Below, piece after piece: positions 1-12,891 of a stretch of 64,000 bases of DNA. This DNA is from Antiaris toxicaria (taxonomy: Eukaryota > Streptophyta > Magnoliopsida > Rosales > Moraceae), in assembly GCA_035233585.1 (NCBI GenBank), contig CP141155.1, positions 5,990,501 to 6,054,500 on the forward strand. Reading direction: 5' to 3'. Every line of letters begins with the position of its first letter. The stretch's first letter is position 1. Position numbers and translations under genes: made by a program. Below the pieces are notes generated by a model, which saw only the letters and a program-made list of their open reading frames with translations, did no database searches and was not told the origin of the DNA.

Positions 1-66
1 TAGAATTTCGAAAAATGCATTATGTACTTTCCAAATAAAAACAAAATATAAGATATATAAGAGTAA

Positions 67-382
67 GGACTTGTTTGGTAAAAAAATTTCATTTTAATTT
101 TACTCAAATACAATACAATTTTACACAAAATACAAATTTTACAATAGTATTACGAAAATAATTACTATTCAAAATATTTTTAAAACAAACACATCAATTT
201 TTCAACTCCACTATTTATTTCTACTTTTACCAATCATATTAACTTTTCAACTCTAAAATACTTTTTATCCAAACACACATTTCATTCAAATACAAAACAA
301 ATACTTTTCAACTAAATACAACATTCAAAAACAAATTTCATTCAAATACAATTAAAATGCAATACGTTTACCAAACGTCCCC
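67..382. mobile_element. Tourist-like MITE, family A copy 1
   Basis: A non-coding element of about 316 bp with imperfect terminal inverted repeats. The left end reads GGACTTGTTTGG and the right end CCAAACGTCCCC, and both ends are flanked by the trinucleotide TAA (64-66 and 83-85 bases past position 300). A 3-bp TAA/TTA duplication is the hallmark of PIF/Harbinger (Tourist) elements. Related copies lie at 1432-1775 (opposite orientation), 12326-12668, 19393-19660 and 55465-55780. It has no coding capacity. Confidence 0.75.
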
Positions 383-950
383 TAAGTAACACTTAATTTT
401 TCTTTATCTTTTAAGGGTATTTGGGTATTTTAAGTTAAAATTTAAGGCTCGTTTGATTCATCAATTGGACATAAACTTTTTTAATTTATTTTTATCTTTT
501 TTTGAGAAGTCAACAAAAATTTTAACTAATTTTTAAAAAATCAAAAAACTTTACCTAAAAAGTTTGGTTCTAGCCGTAAACCAAACCCAAGCTAAATGCC
601 GAACAAGAAATTACATAAATTTATACACTGAACATATACTTTTCATATAAAAATAAAAACTTCAAAACACAAGTTATATTTTCTAAATAAAAGTAAAATA
701 TAAGGGATAAAAAAGTACCTGATCAAAAATAAAACTAGAAGCAAAAGCAATTCGAAACCAGGCCTTTAAAGTATCCCCTCCTTTTAATCAACAAAAATCA
801 ACCAGAGAGTATATATATTTCATCCTTACCATCATAATGTACTGGAGTCTTCAGAGAATGTACCCAAGAGATTTTTAATGGAAAAAAAAAAAAAAAGGAT
901 TTTGTGGCCTGCAGTAAATAAAATGCAAAAATAATAATAAATAAATTTAT

Positions 951-1312
951 ACCTCATTTGTTTATCATATTATATTTATATTATATTTTAATGTGATATA
1001 ATTTTTATTCAAATGTAAAAGTATTACATTCAAATAGCAATCACATTATATTTTAAATTTAATATAATCACTATTTATCATTCTACTTTTTTTATTACTT
1101 TTATCAATCATATCACATACTCCCTTTTTCTCTTTTTTTTTTCTTTCTACTTTTATCAATCACATCACACATAATACAATTTAAATACTTTTTATTCAAA
1201 CAAATATTATATTTAAATGCAATGCAAATACTTTTCATCTAAACATATATTAAATTTAATGTATTGCATTTAATGTAATACGAACGCAATGCGTTACTCA
1301 AACATCCCATTA
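951..1312. mobile_element. MITE-like repeat, family B copy 1
   Basis: An AT-rich repeat that starts near a CATTTGTTTATCATATTA end and finishes near GCGTTACTCAAACATCCCATTA. A diverged second copy is at 61148-61500, sharing the internal order of 'tattacatt', 'cactatttatcatt' and 'caatcatatcacat'-type words. The ends resemble family A, so this is probably a related non-autonomous PIF/Harbinger subfamily. Boundaries are approximate. Confidence 0.55.
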
Positions 1313-1431
1313 ATATGATAGATGAAAAAAATAAAATCAATGGTAACATCACAAGTCTCATGAGGAATCCTATCACTCATACATTTGCAGCTTGTGCATT
1401 TTCATATGTGCCCAATAAACATTAACTTTTA

Positions 1432-1775
1432 GGGGGAGTTTGGTAAACGTATTACATTTTGATTGTATTTGAATGAAATTTGTTTTTTGAATGTTGTATT
1501 TGGTTAAAAAGTATTTGTTTTGTATTTGAATGAAATGTGTGTTTGGATGAAAAGTATTTTAGAGTTGAAAAATTGATGTGATTGACAAAAGTAGAGATAA
1601 ATAGTGGAATTGAAAAGTTGATGTGATTGTTCTAAAAATGTTTTGAATAGTAATTGTTTTCGTAACACTGTTACAAAATTTGTGTTTAGTGTAAAATTAT
1701 ATTATATTTAGTGTAAAATAGTATTGTATTGTATTTGAGTAAAATTAAAATGAAATCTTTTCTTCAAACGCCCCC
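1432..1775. mobile_element. Tourist-like MITE, family A copy 2 (inverted relative to copy 1)
   Basis: This is the reverse-orientation relative of the element at 67-382. It begins GGGGGAGTTTGG and ends CAAACGCCCCC, and TTA flanks both ends (1429-1431 and 1776-1778). It is best read as a non-autonomous PIF/Harbinger insertion. The two inverted copies lie about 1 kb apart, so a transcript crossing both could form a long imperfect hairpin. Confidence 0.75.
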
Positions 1776-2098
1776 TTAATAGAAATTTTAAATTGAACAT
1801 TAATGATGTTAAATCTCGTAGTCATTTTGATGTGAGCATGTCCATACTTATGGTTGAATTTATGGAATGAAAAAGTTGAATTAGTTTAATAGTCAATTTA
1901 ATAATGATAGTCCTTTATTAATTATATAGCTTTAAGATCAGCGGACGAACTTAACAAAAATTTTGAAATTAAGGTAGGTTATTAAAATCCATTCTTTTCA
2001 CAGTTAATTATCTTTTTGTTGTCCCTCTAGCATATAAACTAACTTCATAAATACATATTTATATTGAAGGTCAAGATTATTAAAAAGCAATATCACAG

Positions 2099-2800
2099 TA
2101 CCTTTTGATATTACCAAGAAGATATATATATATTATAACAATATTGCTGCCTATTCCCATAACGTTCCAAAGAGCCACGGATGAGTTTATAACTAATAAT
2201 CAACACAATAGCATTTTTTTTCCCTTTTCTATCTTACCCTTTTTGTTTATCTAGACATCATTAGGGAAAAAAAAAAGATAAATAAATATTATAACATAAT
2301 TAATAATATTACCTTTTGATATTACTAAGAAGATACATAATTATAACCCATTTTTTTTTCTATCTTAACCTTTTGATATTTACTAAGAAGATACATAATT
2401 ATGCAATGCTACCTATTCCCCTAACGTTTCAAGGAGCCATGGATGAGTTTATAACTAATTACCAACATAATAACAAATTTTTTCCCTTTTCTATCTTACC
2501 CTTTTTGTTTATGAAGACATCATTAGAAAAAAAAAAAAAAAAGATAAATAAATATTATAACATAAGTAATATTATCCTTTTGATACTCCTAAGAAGATAC
2601 ATAATTATAACCTTTTTTTTTTTCCTATCTTACCCTTTTGATACTACTAAGAACGTAAATATTATAACAATGCTACCTATTCCCAATAACGTGCCAAGGA
2701 GCCACGGATGAGTTCAATAACTAATTATCAACAAAGTATATATCCATAACAATTTTTTTTTTCTATCTTCCCCTTTTTGTTTATCTAGACATTATTAGAC
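2099..2800. repeat. Tandem repeat, about three units of ~262 bp
   Basis: The phrase CTACCTATTCCC (CTGCCTATTCCC in the first unit), followed by a GAGCCAYGGATGAGTT segment, recurs at 2147, 2409 and 2673, giving periods of 262 and 264 bp. Within units, a shorter segment around CCTTTTGATATTACTAAGAAG is itself duplicated about 57 bp apart. Indels sit mainly in poly-A and poly-T runs. Short open frames here arise from the repeat and are not genes. Confidence 0.85.
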
Positions 2801-3302
2801 AAAAAAGATTAAAAAAAGATTACGAACGTCTAATTTAAATTAAAGTTGGTTGATTTTTTTTTAAAGAAAAATTACTATGGTTAATAAAATGTTGCATGAC
2901 CCTATCAATAAGTGATTATCAGTAAAACAACCTTTTTGACCATCCTTAAAAAAAAAAAAAAATCATTTTCTTAATTTTACAAAACTTAAGATATTTGTTA
3001 AGAGAATGTTTTGAAAAAGGTTATTTTTGCGTATCCAAAGAATGTCTTAAGACCCGATTTTGATCTCTAATGATCATGTGATTAGCATCTTTTGATTTTT
3101 TGAAGAAGGTCAAAAAAAGCATGTACATCTGATGTGTGATGATTTGTTGTCATTTTATGTACTGTTTTCACTAGTTGGTAGTATGACAAGAGAAGAAAAA
3201 TAAGTAAATAAATAAATAACAATAACCAAAAAAAAAAAAAGAGAAATGTGTGTCAATTAAGGTCAATCAAAAGGCAATGTCCCGCTGAGTTGTTAAAAGA
3301 AT

Positions 3303-6300
3303 TTACCTCTCAACCAATGCAAAGATCTCCCTCACTCGATCTGTGAATTTATCAGCAATGTTCTGAGTGATCCTTTGACGGAACTTCGTGCTTTTTAGCC
3401 AAGTGATTCCCATGTACACATCGCACTTGCATGCATTATGAGCAAGAACAGATTTCTCAATTTGGTATCTCAGGTGAACCTGCACAAAAATGAAATAAGG
3501 TCCATCAGTAATGCGTCGGTTTGGATCCCATAACATTCTTAAATCCAACCAAGTTTAAATACATGTATATATTTTTTTATTTGATATGAATATGACGTTT
3601 AGAAATATGCAGTACCGAGATTTAAACAAAAAAAAAAAAAAGTCTCAATTGGTGTACATACACGAAAGTGATCGGAGAATGGGACATCATGAAGGGTCAT
3701 GACTTCATTCAAAATCCAGCCTTGGCCGTGATTAGCATTGATGGGGGATTTTTGTTGTGTGCAAGTGACTTCGCCGCCGAAGACCGAGACATGGCGGTTG
3801 AATTTGTAAGAGAGACGTCGTTCGAGAACGTCGTCTTGGAAAGGTTCCCATGCAGTGGCTGTGTAATTTAGGCAGCCTGATTTCTCCATTACCTGGTGCT
3901 CCAACTTTCCTCCATCAAATATTTCCATCAGTGACTTTATCTGTGCCATTGCCCGATAGAGAGTTAACAATTTGTTTCAAAAATGTAAAATTATTTGGCG
4001 ATTATGTAACAAACCACAGAAAATTTAGAGAAATGATGACATTAGGAGCCAGATCAACCAAGCAGAAACGACATAGTTGTAGAAACGACAGTAAATTTAA
4101 ATATGACAATGTACCCAAAAGACGACTGCCGTTAAAGGCGACTCATGAAAACGACAATATCCTCGAAGAACGACAAATCAAGTAAAAAAAACAAAAACAA
4201 AAACAAAAACAAAAGTTAAAAACGATAACAAGATCGGGACGACAAAAATCCTACGAACGACAATGAAATTAAAAAAAAATGGTAAATGACTAATAAAGAA
4301 TACAAAAGGCCATGACCCATAGACGACAAAACCGAAAAAGACGACAGCATTCCACGAACAACAATAAATCACTCAAACGGCATAAACTTTTACAAAGGCT
4401 AAATAAGGGCGGAAAAACGACAATAAAATTTTAAAAAGCGTCTCATAGAGACCTGAAATCACAATAGAGAGACTAACGTAAAGAAAGATTACTTGCATAT
4501 TATAGTCACTCACATTGATAGGAAGTTCTGCACCATAAACTTTGGACATCTTTGCATCTTCAGAATCTAAAACAATTTCAGTGTCTTCAGCCATTGCGGA
4601 TTTCTCTTCTTGATCTTCCTGCTCTTCAGCAATTTGAGCCTTTTGCTCGGGTGTTAGAGTTCTCGTTCTCCACAATGCCATTATTGTCCTGCCAATGCGA
4701 CAAGCTTTAAGTCCTAAATATGTCTATGGAGTATGGACATGTAAATTTGGCTCATAAGAAAATACATTATTGAAAATTAAAAGAAATAATAATAAGAATA
4801 GTAAACAATAATAAGCCACCTGCTAGCCACATTGAATGACACAAATGACTGAAAACAAAATCTAAGCCTGCCTTCTTCATCTTGAGACTTTGCACCGTGC
4901 CTCGCGTCGAGGCCTCGGTCTTTTTTCAGGATTATGACCAGCAAAGGGCTGCCCGCGGTTGCGAGGGATGGGGGAAGTAGTTGGATATCTTCAATGTCCT
5001 CCCAAAGAAAGAAGAACTTGGTCTTGTGACCAAACAAATTTGCATAGAACCCCACTATTCTTGAGGATAGAAAAAGCCGTCCCTGCAACAAAATGTCATA
5101 AAGGAGTGTTGAATTTAGTCATTGGGAATACTAAAAAGGCAGTGAGATTGAAGATAAAAGCATAGAGTTTTTAGGCCTCTCTTTATATGCCACTTGATTA
5201 GAAGACTAGAGGGGACAAGTACTAAATAAGCTGATTTTGTTTCATTTAAGGAGTTAAAAATAAAAAAGTTTGAAATTCAGAATAATGCATTGAAAAAGTA
5301 CTTGAATGCGAACTATAGCTAGAACCTGTAATGGTAGTTTTCTCTTCAGCTGGCATGTAAAATCACTAATAAGAAACTCTTCCGGTGGTAACCTGAACAG
5401 CCTTTGGAACGCCGAATTCCTGTGGGGCGATCGAAGGTTCAACTGTGCATGCATCAAACAGGAAGTAAGTTAGACAAACAACATTTGCACAAGATTAACT
5501 GAAAAATGCTACTAGGTTCAAGAGCACATCAAACATATGATACTTTTCTTACCTTCTTTCCCACTTCCTTTTCCATCCTGGACAAGTACTCCCTAATTGT
5601 TTCCACTCCATTGGTGTTATCCAAAAAGATTCTCAAGTGCAACTTAGACTGAGAAGACTGAGCTAGCTTCCCTTCAAGGGGGACCCACAAGTCTGCAAGT
5701 TCGGTAGATGAGTGCTTCAAGAAATTGATCTCAGCATGCCCAAGTGAGGCTGCTTGGTCAAATGGGCCATCAAAATCATATACTTCCACATCCAACACTG
5801 ATGGAGGTTCTTCCATGGCATCAAACTCGAGTATCTCTGCATAAAATATTTGATATGTCATGAAATCAATGTAAAAGTGAAGGGAAGAAATTAATGAATT
5901 ACTTAAGACTTGTACCGTTCCATTGAGGATCGCGAGTTTGAAGCTTCACCGAGCTTGTTCTTGTTTTGGCATTGCAGGTGAAAACCACATATGGATCCGA
6001 TAGATCGGTAGAACCTAAGGACGCCAAGTTGACCCCTTCAATCAAAGCCACAGTGAGCACCCATCCATCACCCTGTGCTTTGACTCCATGATCACCTCCT
6101 GTCGAAATAGATGCTCAAGATAAAGCGGCGGGGTTTTCTCGACTGTGAACTAAAAGATAGGCTCAATGCCAAGTTGTAGAATGTGCGTACCTCTTTTTAG
6201 CCTAGCTTGTACGAAGCGTAAGACCATGTTATAAACATGCTGCAATTGAATGACTAAAATCCCACAACTGATGACCTCCCCAAGATTGTCTGGCAAATCA

Positions 6301-8680
6301 AGGCCTAAAAACTCCAAGCCTTGGGCTTGGCTGGGATTGCTAAGTAACATATGCACAAGAACATACAAAACCATGAAAAAAGTTGTAACCACGGTGGCAT
6401 TCCAGAAGTACTCAACCGCCAATTCCCAATCCGATTGGTGTTCTGCTTGCAAAGCAGATAAAACATGATCCTTGTAAGATAAAAACGTCGAATCCAGCGT
6501 CTTAAAATGTTGAGCAAGCAAATTGGCAAACTGATCAAAACTCTCCTTAAGCCCTTGCCGAACACCTCCCTCGATCAGATTTTTCATCATTGTCGAGTGG
6601 AGGAAGTTTACTTCCCACGATATCATAAGATGAGAGGAATCCTCTCCTGACGATAGCTCCGGTCCAGGCATTATCTTGTAAAGCAACTCAACCTTGAAGG
6701 AATTCCCATATGGGACTTCTGGTGTACTTACAGATACAAAAACCGCATATTCTTTTCCATCGGCTTTGACATAAGTTTGCTCCTCCGTTGCCTTAACCGC
6801 CTTCACCATCTTCGTTGCGGCTTTAGTGTACGATACAACTCGCGTCAAACACGGCATGTCTCCTGAATTCCATGTCCAAGGCCCCTCCTCCCTATCAGTT
6901 GTTCCTTGAAGCTCTGCTAGATCACTCATGAATTGTGAATTCGGAGCAAAAAGGAACGCGTTAAGCTCATTTGGAGATACTGCATACGCTTGATCAATCA
7001 GAACGCCCCCTTGCAAGTTGTCTGGCATTTCTTGATCAATCCCCTTTGACAGCATCATCTCAAGAGCTTCTTCGAAACTACAGTTGGAAAAACTTTCCAC
7101 GCAATCCTCGTATTCAGATTCAATACTAGACGACTCCGGAGAATCATCAGATTTTGAAGCTTCCCCATTCTTGTGAAAGAGCTTCCCAAAACCTCTAGCA
7201 ATGGATTTAATTATGTCTTTTCCTTCCGGTCTCTTTCGGTTTCGAGATGACACATGGGGACAATCTTGAGCTTCCTGAACATAGAGTTCTGAAGTTGCTT
7301 CAACGGGGCGGTTGTTGAGACAGTCCTGGAGTTTTCCGTGCATGGAAATAGTAAGAAGAATTTTTCCTGCAGACATTGAAAAAAAAAAAATCTAAATAAT
7401 CTTAAAATGGAGAACCACCATATTATTGTTTACCCTATATAAAATTGATTACATATATTTGAACATTCAAATTTTTTTCCAAGTGATATGTTTCGATATT
7501 CAAATTCACATGCATGATCAATTTCACTCTCTTAGGAAATATCTTATATTAGCTGTATTGTATTAGCTGTATATTTACGTTTTCTATTCTTTATTCACTT
7601 CCCTAAATTAGTGTAAATCAAATCCCACAAAAAGGGTTCACGGCTTTCAAGCCTTAGACCAAGTCTGCCATATACGTTGTATATGGACTGTACAGTGTTA
7701 ATGGAAAAATATTTCGATTCCTCCATTGTTTGCTTCATCATTATTCTAGACTTTAACTAACCCCCCAAAAGGAGCCACATGAAGAGAATTCCCTCCAGAA
7801 ATATCCTTCACATCGTCGCGTTCCATTATCAAATAAAAATTTCATCATAACAGTTTCATAATTTTTGAGCAACACTTATTTCCCCTCTGATAGGAAATAG
7901 TAAAAATGTCATTCTACTTAAGTCAACTACAAATGCATATAATAAAAACCTTTTCTCATGAACATCATAAAAAGCACACATGTCTAGTCATAATTAGCGA
8001 GAGGAATTAGTGACATCGATAATATTAAGCATCATACATTAACTAATTAATGGTATAAAGTTCACAGATATATAAGACCTACAGAGCTCGTTAAGCATTT
8101 ACCTTATGGGACTATTTCCTCATGATGTTGTTGGAGACCAATCTACTATTTCTCCAAATTTCTTGTCCCATTGATTGTTCCACTAATTCTACTTTTCATA
8201 TTATTTTAAGTTTTAAGAACTTGACCATCTAATAGCTATTAAACATTAAAAATATTCGATCAAGTAACTAAAATTCGATGAGACATGAAAATGAGACAGC
8301 AGAGGAGAGATTGGCTAACCAGAGTCTTTGGTGATATGTTTGCCAGTCTTGGGCCCTTTGAGACAAAACCAAGTGGGTGGCAAGGTGTGATTGTCCTCAG
8401 CCATCACGGACCAAACTGGAACCCGGACACGACCGGCCAAATCCCCGGACCCTTGGAAAAGACCCGAATCAGCATGATCATGGTTGAACACACTTACAAC
8501 AAGCTCATCATCCATGTCATGAACCCTGAAAACAAACTCCTCATTCCAAACCATTGGATCATTGTTCATGGGCTTCCTCAGAATCCTTGTCTTGGACTTG
8601 TGCTTCCCAACTTGAACCTTAACGTAGCTGTTTTTCACTTGCAAGTCCTGCCCTTGCAACACATACACGTACAACCTCAT
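3303..8680 (-). CDS. C2 and GRAM domain-containing protein (C2-VASt-C2-GRAM-VASt)
   Basis: Nine minus-strand exons join in frame to 1004 aa: 8320-8680, 6191-7366, 5916-6098, 5553-5836, 5326-5442, 4820-5082, 4514-4688, 3662-3940, 3303-3479. All introns are GT-AG. Domain order: C2 (about 1-115, opening MRLYVYVLQGQDL), a Ser/acidic linker, VASt (about 239-406), a hydrophobic segment (about 443-462, VTTFFMVLYVLVHMLL), second C2 (about 524-630, with the SDPYVVF strand), GRAM (about 675-790) and second VASt (about 850-1000, with VMEKSGC and EVMTLHDVPF). Family knowledge: C2 domains bind phospholipid with Ca2+, GRAM binds lipid, and VASt domains are START-like sterol-transfer folds, so it probably acts at membrane contacts. 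Length and order match Arabidopsis At1g03370 and At5g50170 (from memory). The last codon abuts a GAGAG|GTAAAT that could also be a donor, so a further small exon cannot be excluded. Confidence 0.95.
4060..4425. repeat. Irregular ACGACA-word array inside a C2-GRAM intron
   Basis: In the intron between the 4514-4688 and 3662-3940 exons, the word ACGACA or a close variant occurs about a dozen times at irregular spacing (for example near 4066, 4083, 4150, 4168, 4238, 4256, 4320, 4337 and 4412). The spacing is not periodic enough for a simple satellite. The complementary word TGTCGT recurs near 31540-31610. No function is claimed. Confidence 0.4.
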
Positions 8681-9064
8681 ACCTAAAACAATGGTAACAA
8701 TACTGGCTAATTAAAACTTGTGATTTTAGATCGGTTTGGTTCTTGAACTTAAAGGAATTGATGATATTGTCATTGCCTTGTTGAAGAGAGAGAGAGAGAG
8801 AGAGACAGAGAGAGGAAAGAGAAAGATATTGAAGCGTGAGAAAACGTGGAAGGGAGAGGCAAAGGACACGAGGGAAGTGAGAGGAAAAACGGGGGAAGCA
8901 TAATAGAATAGTAAGCTTGAACAGAGAAAAAGAGTCGGTTTTGGCTTGCGTTTTAGAGAAGGAAAGGTCAAAATGAACAAAGGTCTTGTCTTGTTTTCTT
9001 CTTTGAAACGGTTAGCCAAAACTTTCTTCAGTTTTGGTTCGCTTTCTTTCTTTTTTTTGCTCAC
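8681..9064 (-). promoter_or_regulatory. 5' leader and proximal promoter of the C2-GRAM gene, with GA repeat
   Basis: Upstream of the start codon, an (AG)n microsatellite lies at about 8784-8814; it reads as a CT-rich leader on the coding strand, a common plant 5' UTR feature. No clear TATA box is seen at a suitable distance. An open frame here on the minus strand is Ser/Phe-rich low complexity from the CT tract and is not a gene. Confidence 0.4.
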
Positions 9065-9663
9065 GTTTGTTGAATTTGTAATATTCTAGCAAGTACTCCT
9101 GTTTTTGCAAAGTTTTTTTTTTGTTTTTTTTTTAGACATTTGAGGTAGGAATCACACTGGAAAAGTGCAAATAAAAATATTTAAAAAAAAGAACTAAAAA
9201 AAAAAGGTTGTTGTAGGAGATTGGAATGAGGCATATTTGGGATAGTGAACTCTTCAGGTATTGGATTTTCATGAGGAATCTAATGCCCTTTTTAGGTAGT
9301 TGTTTTTATTCCATTTCTTGCTTATAACAGAATGTGTGTACAGCAATTAGAATGTGTTGAGTTTTCCCCTTTTTTTTTTTCCTTCTTCTTCTAGGAGACG
9401 TACAAGTGTAATATTATTTGGAAGTCACGTGGTACATTTGGCAGAATTTATGGTTACACTTAACCAACTTGTGATGTGAGAATGTGCCAACAGGCAACAG
9501 AATCTGGTGTCAAAATGTTGAGCAGTGCAACCGTTACACTGATTCAATCATGTCAAACAGAACAGCATTTTCTCCCAAGTCCTAACCAACAAAAATAGTG
9601 TCACCTACTATTTTGGAAAACAAAATAAAATCAACATTAGGCACCAGCTTTTTTTTTTTTTTA

Positions 9664-10450
9664 AGGAAAAATACACTATATACCATATTTTATAAGTGTT
9701 ATTGAAAATTATAGTACTTTTTTTAAACCTTACTAATAATAGCATATTTTTATTATTCTTATTTAAAAAGATTTTTGTTTTCCAATTTTACTCCTTTTTT
9801 TCTCTCAAATTATCCACATTCCCTCTCTATTCCCCCCTCTCTCTCTCCTCTGTTTTTCTCTCTCCCTGTCTCCCCTCATTTACCAGAGAGACCAGCACCA
9901 GTGAACCAAACGGTAGCGATGATAATCGGCACTCAAACTGTGGCATGGAGATCGAGGGTGGATCGCAAAGGCGTGGAGAGCTCGACTGGGTGGCAATGGC
10001 ACGATGAGCGCAATCGGATTCCGCTGGCAAGGCGAATGCTATCGCAATTGAATGGCAGGTTTTCCTTTCCTTTCTTGATTTGGATTTTTGTATTTCTTTG
10101 ATTTCTATTGCGTTTCTAGATTTGGATTTTTAGGTTCCATCGCTGGTGGATCTAGATTTTTCTCCCCGGGATTGTTGGAATTTTTGGTAGGTTATCTCGA
10201 CGATTATGGCAGCTGCAGCGGTGGCTTCTTTGTCATTGCAAAAGCTCGTAGTCGCAAGATCTTCACTGCCATGAAAATTGATCATCGCTGGAGTTCGCCA
10301 AAGCTCGATTCACCGATGGGAATATTGACAGTCGTGCTGTCGTTGTTGGGTGTTTAGGATTTAGGCTGCATATAGGCTATAGGGATTTTGGTACTTTGTC
10401 AATTTTCGTTAAATTTAGGGTTTCTTATTTAAAATTACAATAAATAATGT
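9664..10450. mobile_element. Putative non-autonomous element with exon-like core
   Basis: An AT-rich left arm is followed by a CT-rich block (about 9830-9880) and a more GC-balanced core (about 9890-10370) that looks like leader, short exon and intron sequence. Another AT-rich arm and a poly-A follow. The same architecture appears at 11450-11990 and 32395-33170. Short open frames in the core match no family I recognise. A captured-gene-fragment transposon is the most economical reading, but clean inverted repeats and target duplications were not found, so this is inference. Confidence 0.3.
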
Positions 10451-10489
10451 ACTCTTAAAAAAAAAAAAAGCAAAGATAATGTTTGATTA

Positions 10490-11350
10490 AAAAAATTATT
10501 AATAAATGGATTTACCAATTAGTTCATATTCATAGATAAATTAACAGATTTCTACATTAATAATCGCATTTACCACATTAATGCTTGATTAACTTTGTAA
10601 ATACAAAACTTGGCAAGACACTAAAAAGAAAAAAAAAAAAAGGAAGAAAAATCTTAGTATATATGTAGATTCCTAGTAAATAATGGAATTACTGATTGTT
10701 ATCTAGTTTAGTAGATTCGTTTCGTTTTACTTATTAAATTGAAATATTTACTCGTAAAAACTAGAATTTCAAGTAAATATTAAGATTTACTAGTGAAAAC
10801 TAACATTTACTTTTCTTTTTTAAAACTGACTTAAATTTATTAATTAATATTTGATTTACTTGATATATTGATAATTTTTAAAACGTCAAAAATATATAAA
10901 TTTCTTGATAAATGAATAGATTTAGGCTATAAAAATCTTATAAATGTTATATTTGTATGGAAAATAACAATGAGGTAGTAAAAAAAGAAACAATATTTAC
11001 GGGTATATAAATGTATTTACATCACTAAATATCTTGTAAATATTAAATTTATCTTAAAAATAATAATATTTATTGATAAATAAATGTACTTACACTGCAA
11101 AAATCATGTAAATATTAGATTTATACATAAATTAACAATTAAGTTTATGTAAAAAAAAAATAACTATATTTACCGATAAATAATGTATTTTCATCTAGTA
11201 AAAATATATGTTACTCAATAAAAATTTTACTTTATTAGAGAAATAATCGGATTTATTTTATTAAATCTATTTATTTATTTAAAAATATTTGTATTTTTCA
11301 AGTAATTCTCTGTATTTTCATTAGTAAATCTTATATTATTGATTAATATT
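10490..11350. repeat. AT-rich array of TTTAC/GTAAA-type words
   Basis: Short degenerate units containing TTTAC or GTAAATA, mixed with 'gataaat' and 'ttagta' words, repeat irregularly for about 860 bp. Similar stretches occur at 30768-31090, 33255-33880 and 47385-47590. No coding content is seen. It may be a decayed satellite or the arms of an AT-rich transposon. Confidence 0.4.
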
Positions 11351-11449
11351 TTATTAATCATTTTTTATAATTATTATCAATCATTTTTTTTTATAAATAT
11401 TCATAATATTTTCTAATAATTATTTATTATAATTTTAAAAACAATATCA

Positions 11450-11990
11450 AATTTTACAAAAATCCTAAATCTACCCCACACCAAATTTGGTTTTCAAATC
11501 TACAACTACTGGCAAAGGCTGTGAATATTACCGGAAAGAGATGATGACGAATGATGGTGGCGGCAACTCGAGCAAAGCCATCTCCATTGTGTGTGAAGCC
11601 ATTCTCTCTCTCTCTCTCTCTCTCTCTTCCCTCCCCTCCTTTGATCAACAAAGAACGATGCCAATGACAAGAAAGATGTTGCCATCATCGATGGGATCGT
11701 GACGAGATAAGACCTTGTGGAGCTTCGCAAGCAATGTGCCTAGTTGGTCTTCTTCTCCAGTGACGCGCTCGGCTTCTCCACTATTCTCGCCATTGCAATG
11801 TTCGTCACTATTGATTATGGATAGGAGAGAGAAACAAAGGAGGATGGCGAGATCTTGGCATCGTCTCTTACCGATGGCAAAATCTTGACTACATCTCTGA
11901 ACAGTGCAGTGAGAGAAGATAGAGGAGAGAGAGTCAAAAGTATTTTTAGATTTTTAATTTGTCATTTTCCCTAATTATGTTATTTAATCT
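11450..11990. mobile_element. Putative element with exon-like core, second example
   Basis: A GC-balanced core of about 500 bp stands out between AT-rich arms and includes a (CT)n run at about 11605-11630. Short open frames on both strands have no family resemblance. It resembles 9664-10450 in plan and may be the other half of the same insertion, separated by the TTTAC array. Boundaries and nature are uncertain. Confidence 0.3.
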
Positions 11991-12325
11991 TAATATTTTA
12001 GAATATTATATAACTTTACAATTATTGGTTGAATTATGTTATTGTTCCTTTTCCTTTTTTATATTACTTCTTTTTTTTTTTAGGTTTTTTTTTAGAATAA
12101 TTAGTCATAGGATTGATTTATAAGTTTTAAACGAAAATTGATGACAAAATTCTTAATTTCAAAATTGAATCGGGCCACATGTCCCACTCAAGCTTTGTCA
12201 TTGCGTTTTATCAAAGAGATAAAATATATTACGATTTTATCAGTAACAATAAAAATAGTTTTTAGATTTACCAGTAACAGAGAACGATCAGATTCACAAA
12301 TACCAATCATTTTAATCAGAGTTTC

Positions 12326-12668
12326 AGAGAACATTTGGTAAACATTTTTAGTGTTGTTGTATTTAAACATAATATAATTTTACACTAAATGTAAAGTTTT
12401 GTATTCAAATACAATTATTTTCAATAGTACTACGAAAACAATTACTATTCAAAAGTTTTTTAAAATAATCCATTAACTTTTTAATTTTAACTTTTTATAT
12501 ATACTTTTATCAATCACATTAACTTTTCAACTCTAAAATATTTTTCATCCAAACACATATTTCATTCAAATACAAAACAAATGTCTTTTAATCAAATATA
12601 ATATTTAAAAAAATAAATTATATTAAAATATAATTAAAACATAATACATTTATCAAACAACCCCATTA
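12326..12668. mobile_element. Family A MITE, diverged copy 3
   Basis: The left end carries CATTTGGTAAACA and the right end TTTATCAAACAACCCCATTA. The interior shares 'acaattactattcaaaag', 'atcacattaacttttcaac' and 'catccaaacacatatttc' words with 67-382. It sits about 220 bp upstream of the start codon of the 99-aa gene, so it probably lies in that gene's proximal promoter. Confidence 0.65.
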
Positions 12669-12891
12669 CTTCTTTAATGTGATGCTTGCGATAAAAACAA
12701 AATTTATTTCTTGAAAAATTTTTATTTTTTGAAAATTTATCCTACATTTTTTTTTCCCGAATCCACCCTCGGGAGTAAGGATGAACCTGTGGCCAAACAT
12801 ACCCACTTGCACTTCCCCGAAGAAAAAACCCAGTTCAAACTTCCTCTGCGACTTGTCGTTTTGAAAATCTGTTCGAGAGAGAGAGGAGAAA

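Larger units (their letters stand above)
1..3302. other. Intergenic, repeat-rich, no gene seen
   Basis: AT-rich DNA downstream of the minus-strand C2-GRAM gene. Apart from the two family A MITEs, one family B MITE and the ~262-bp tandem array, I see only homopolymer runs and no supportable gene. The 3' UTR of the C2-GRAM gene should lie just left of 3303, but no canonical AATAAA is visible in the first 100 bases. Confidence 0.6.

Noticed and set aside
2316..2711. 131-codon plus-strand frame
   Set aside because: It lies wholly in the ~262-bp tandem repeat, and its internal duplication reflects that repeat.
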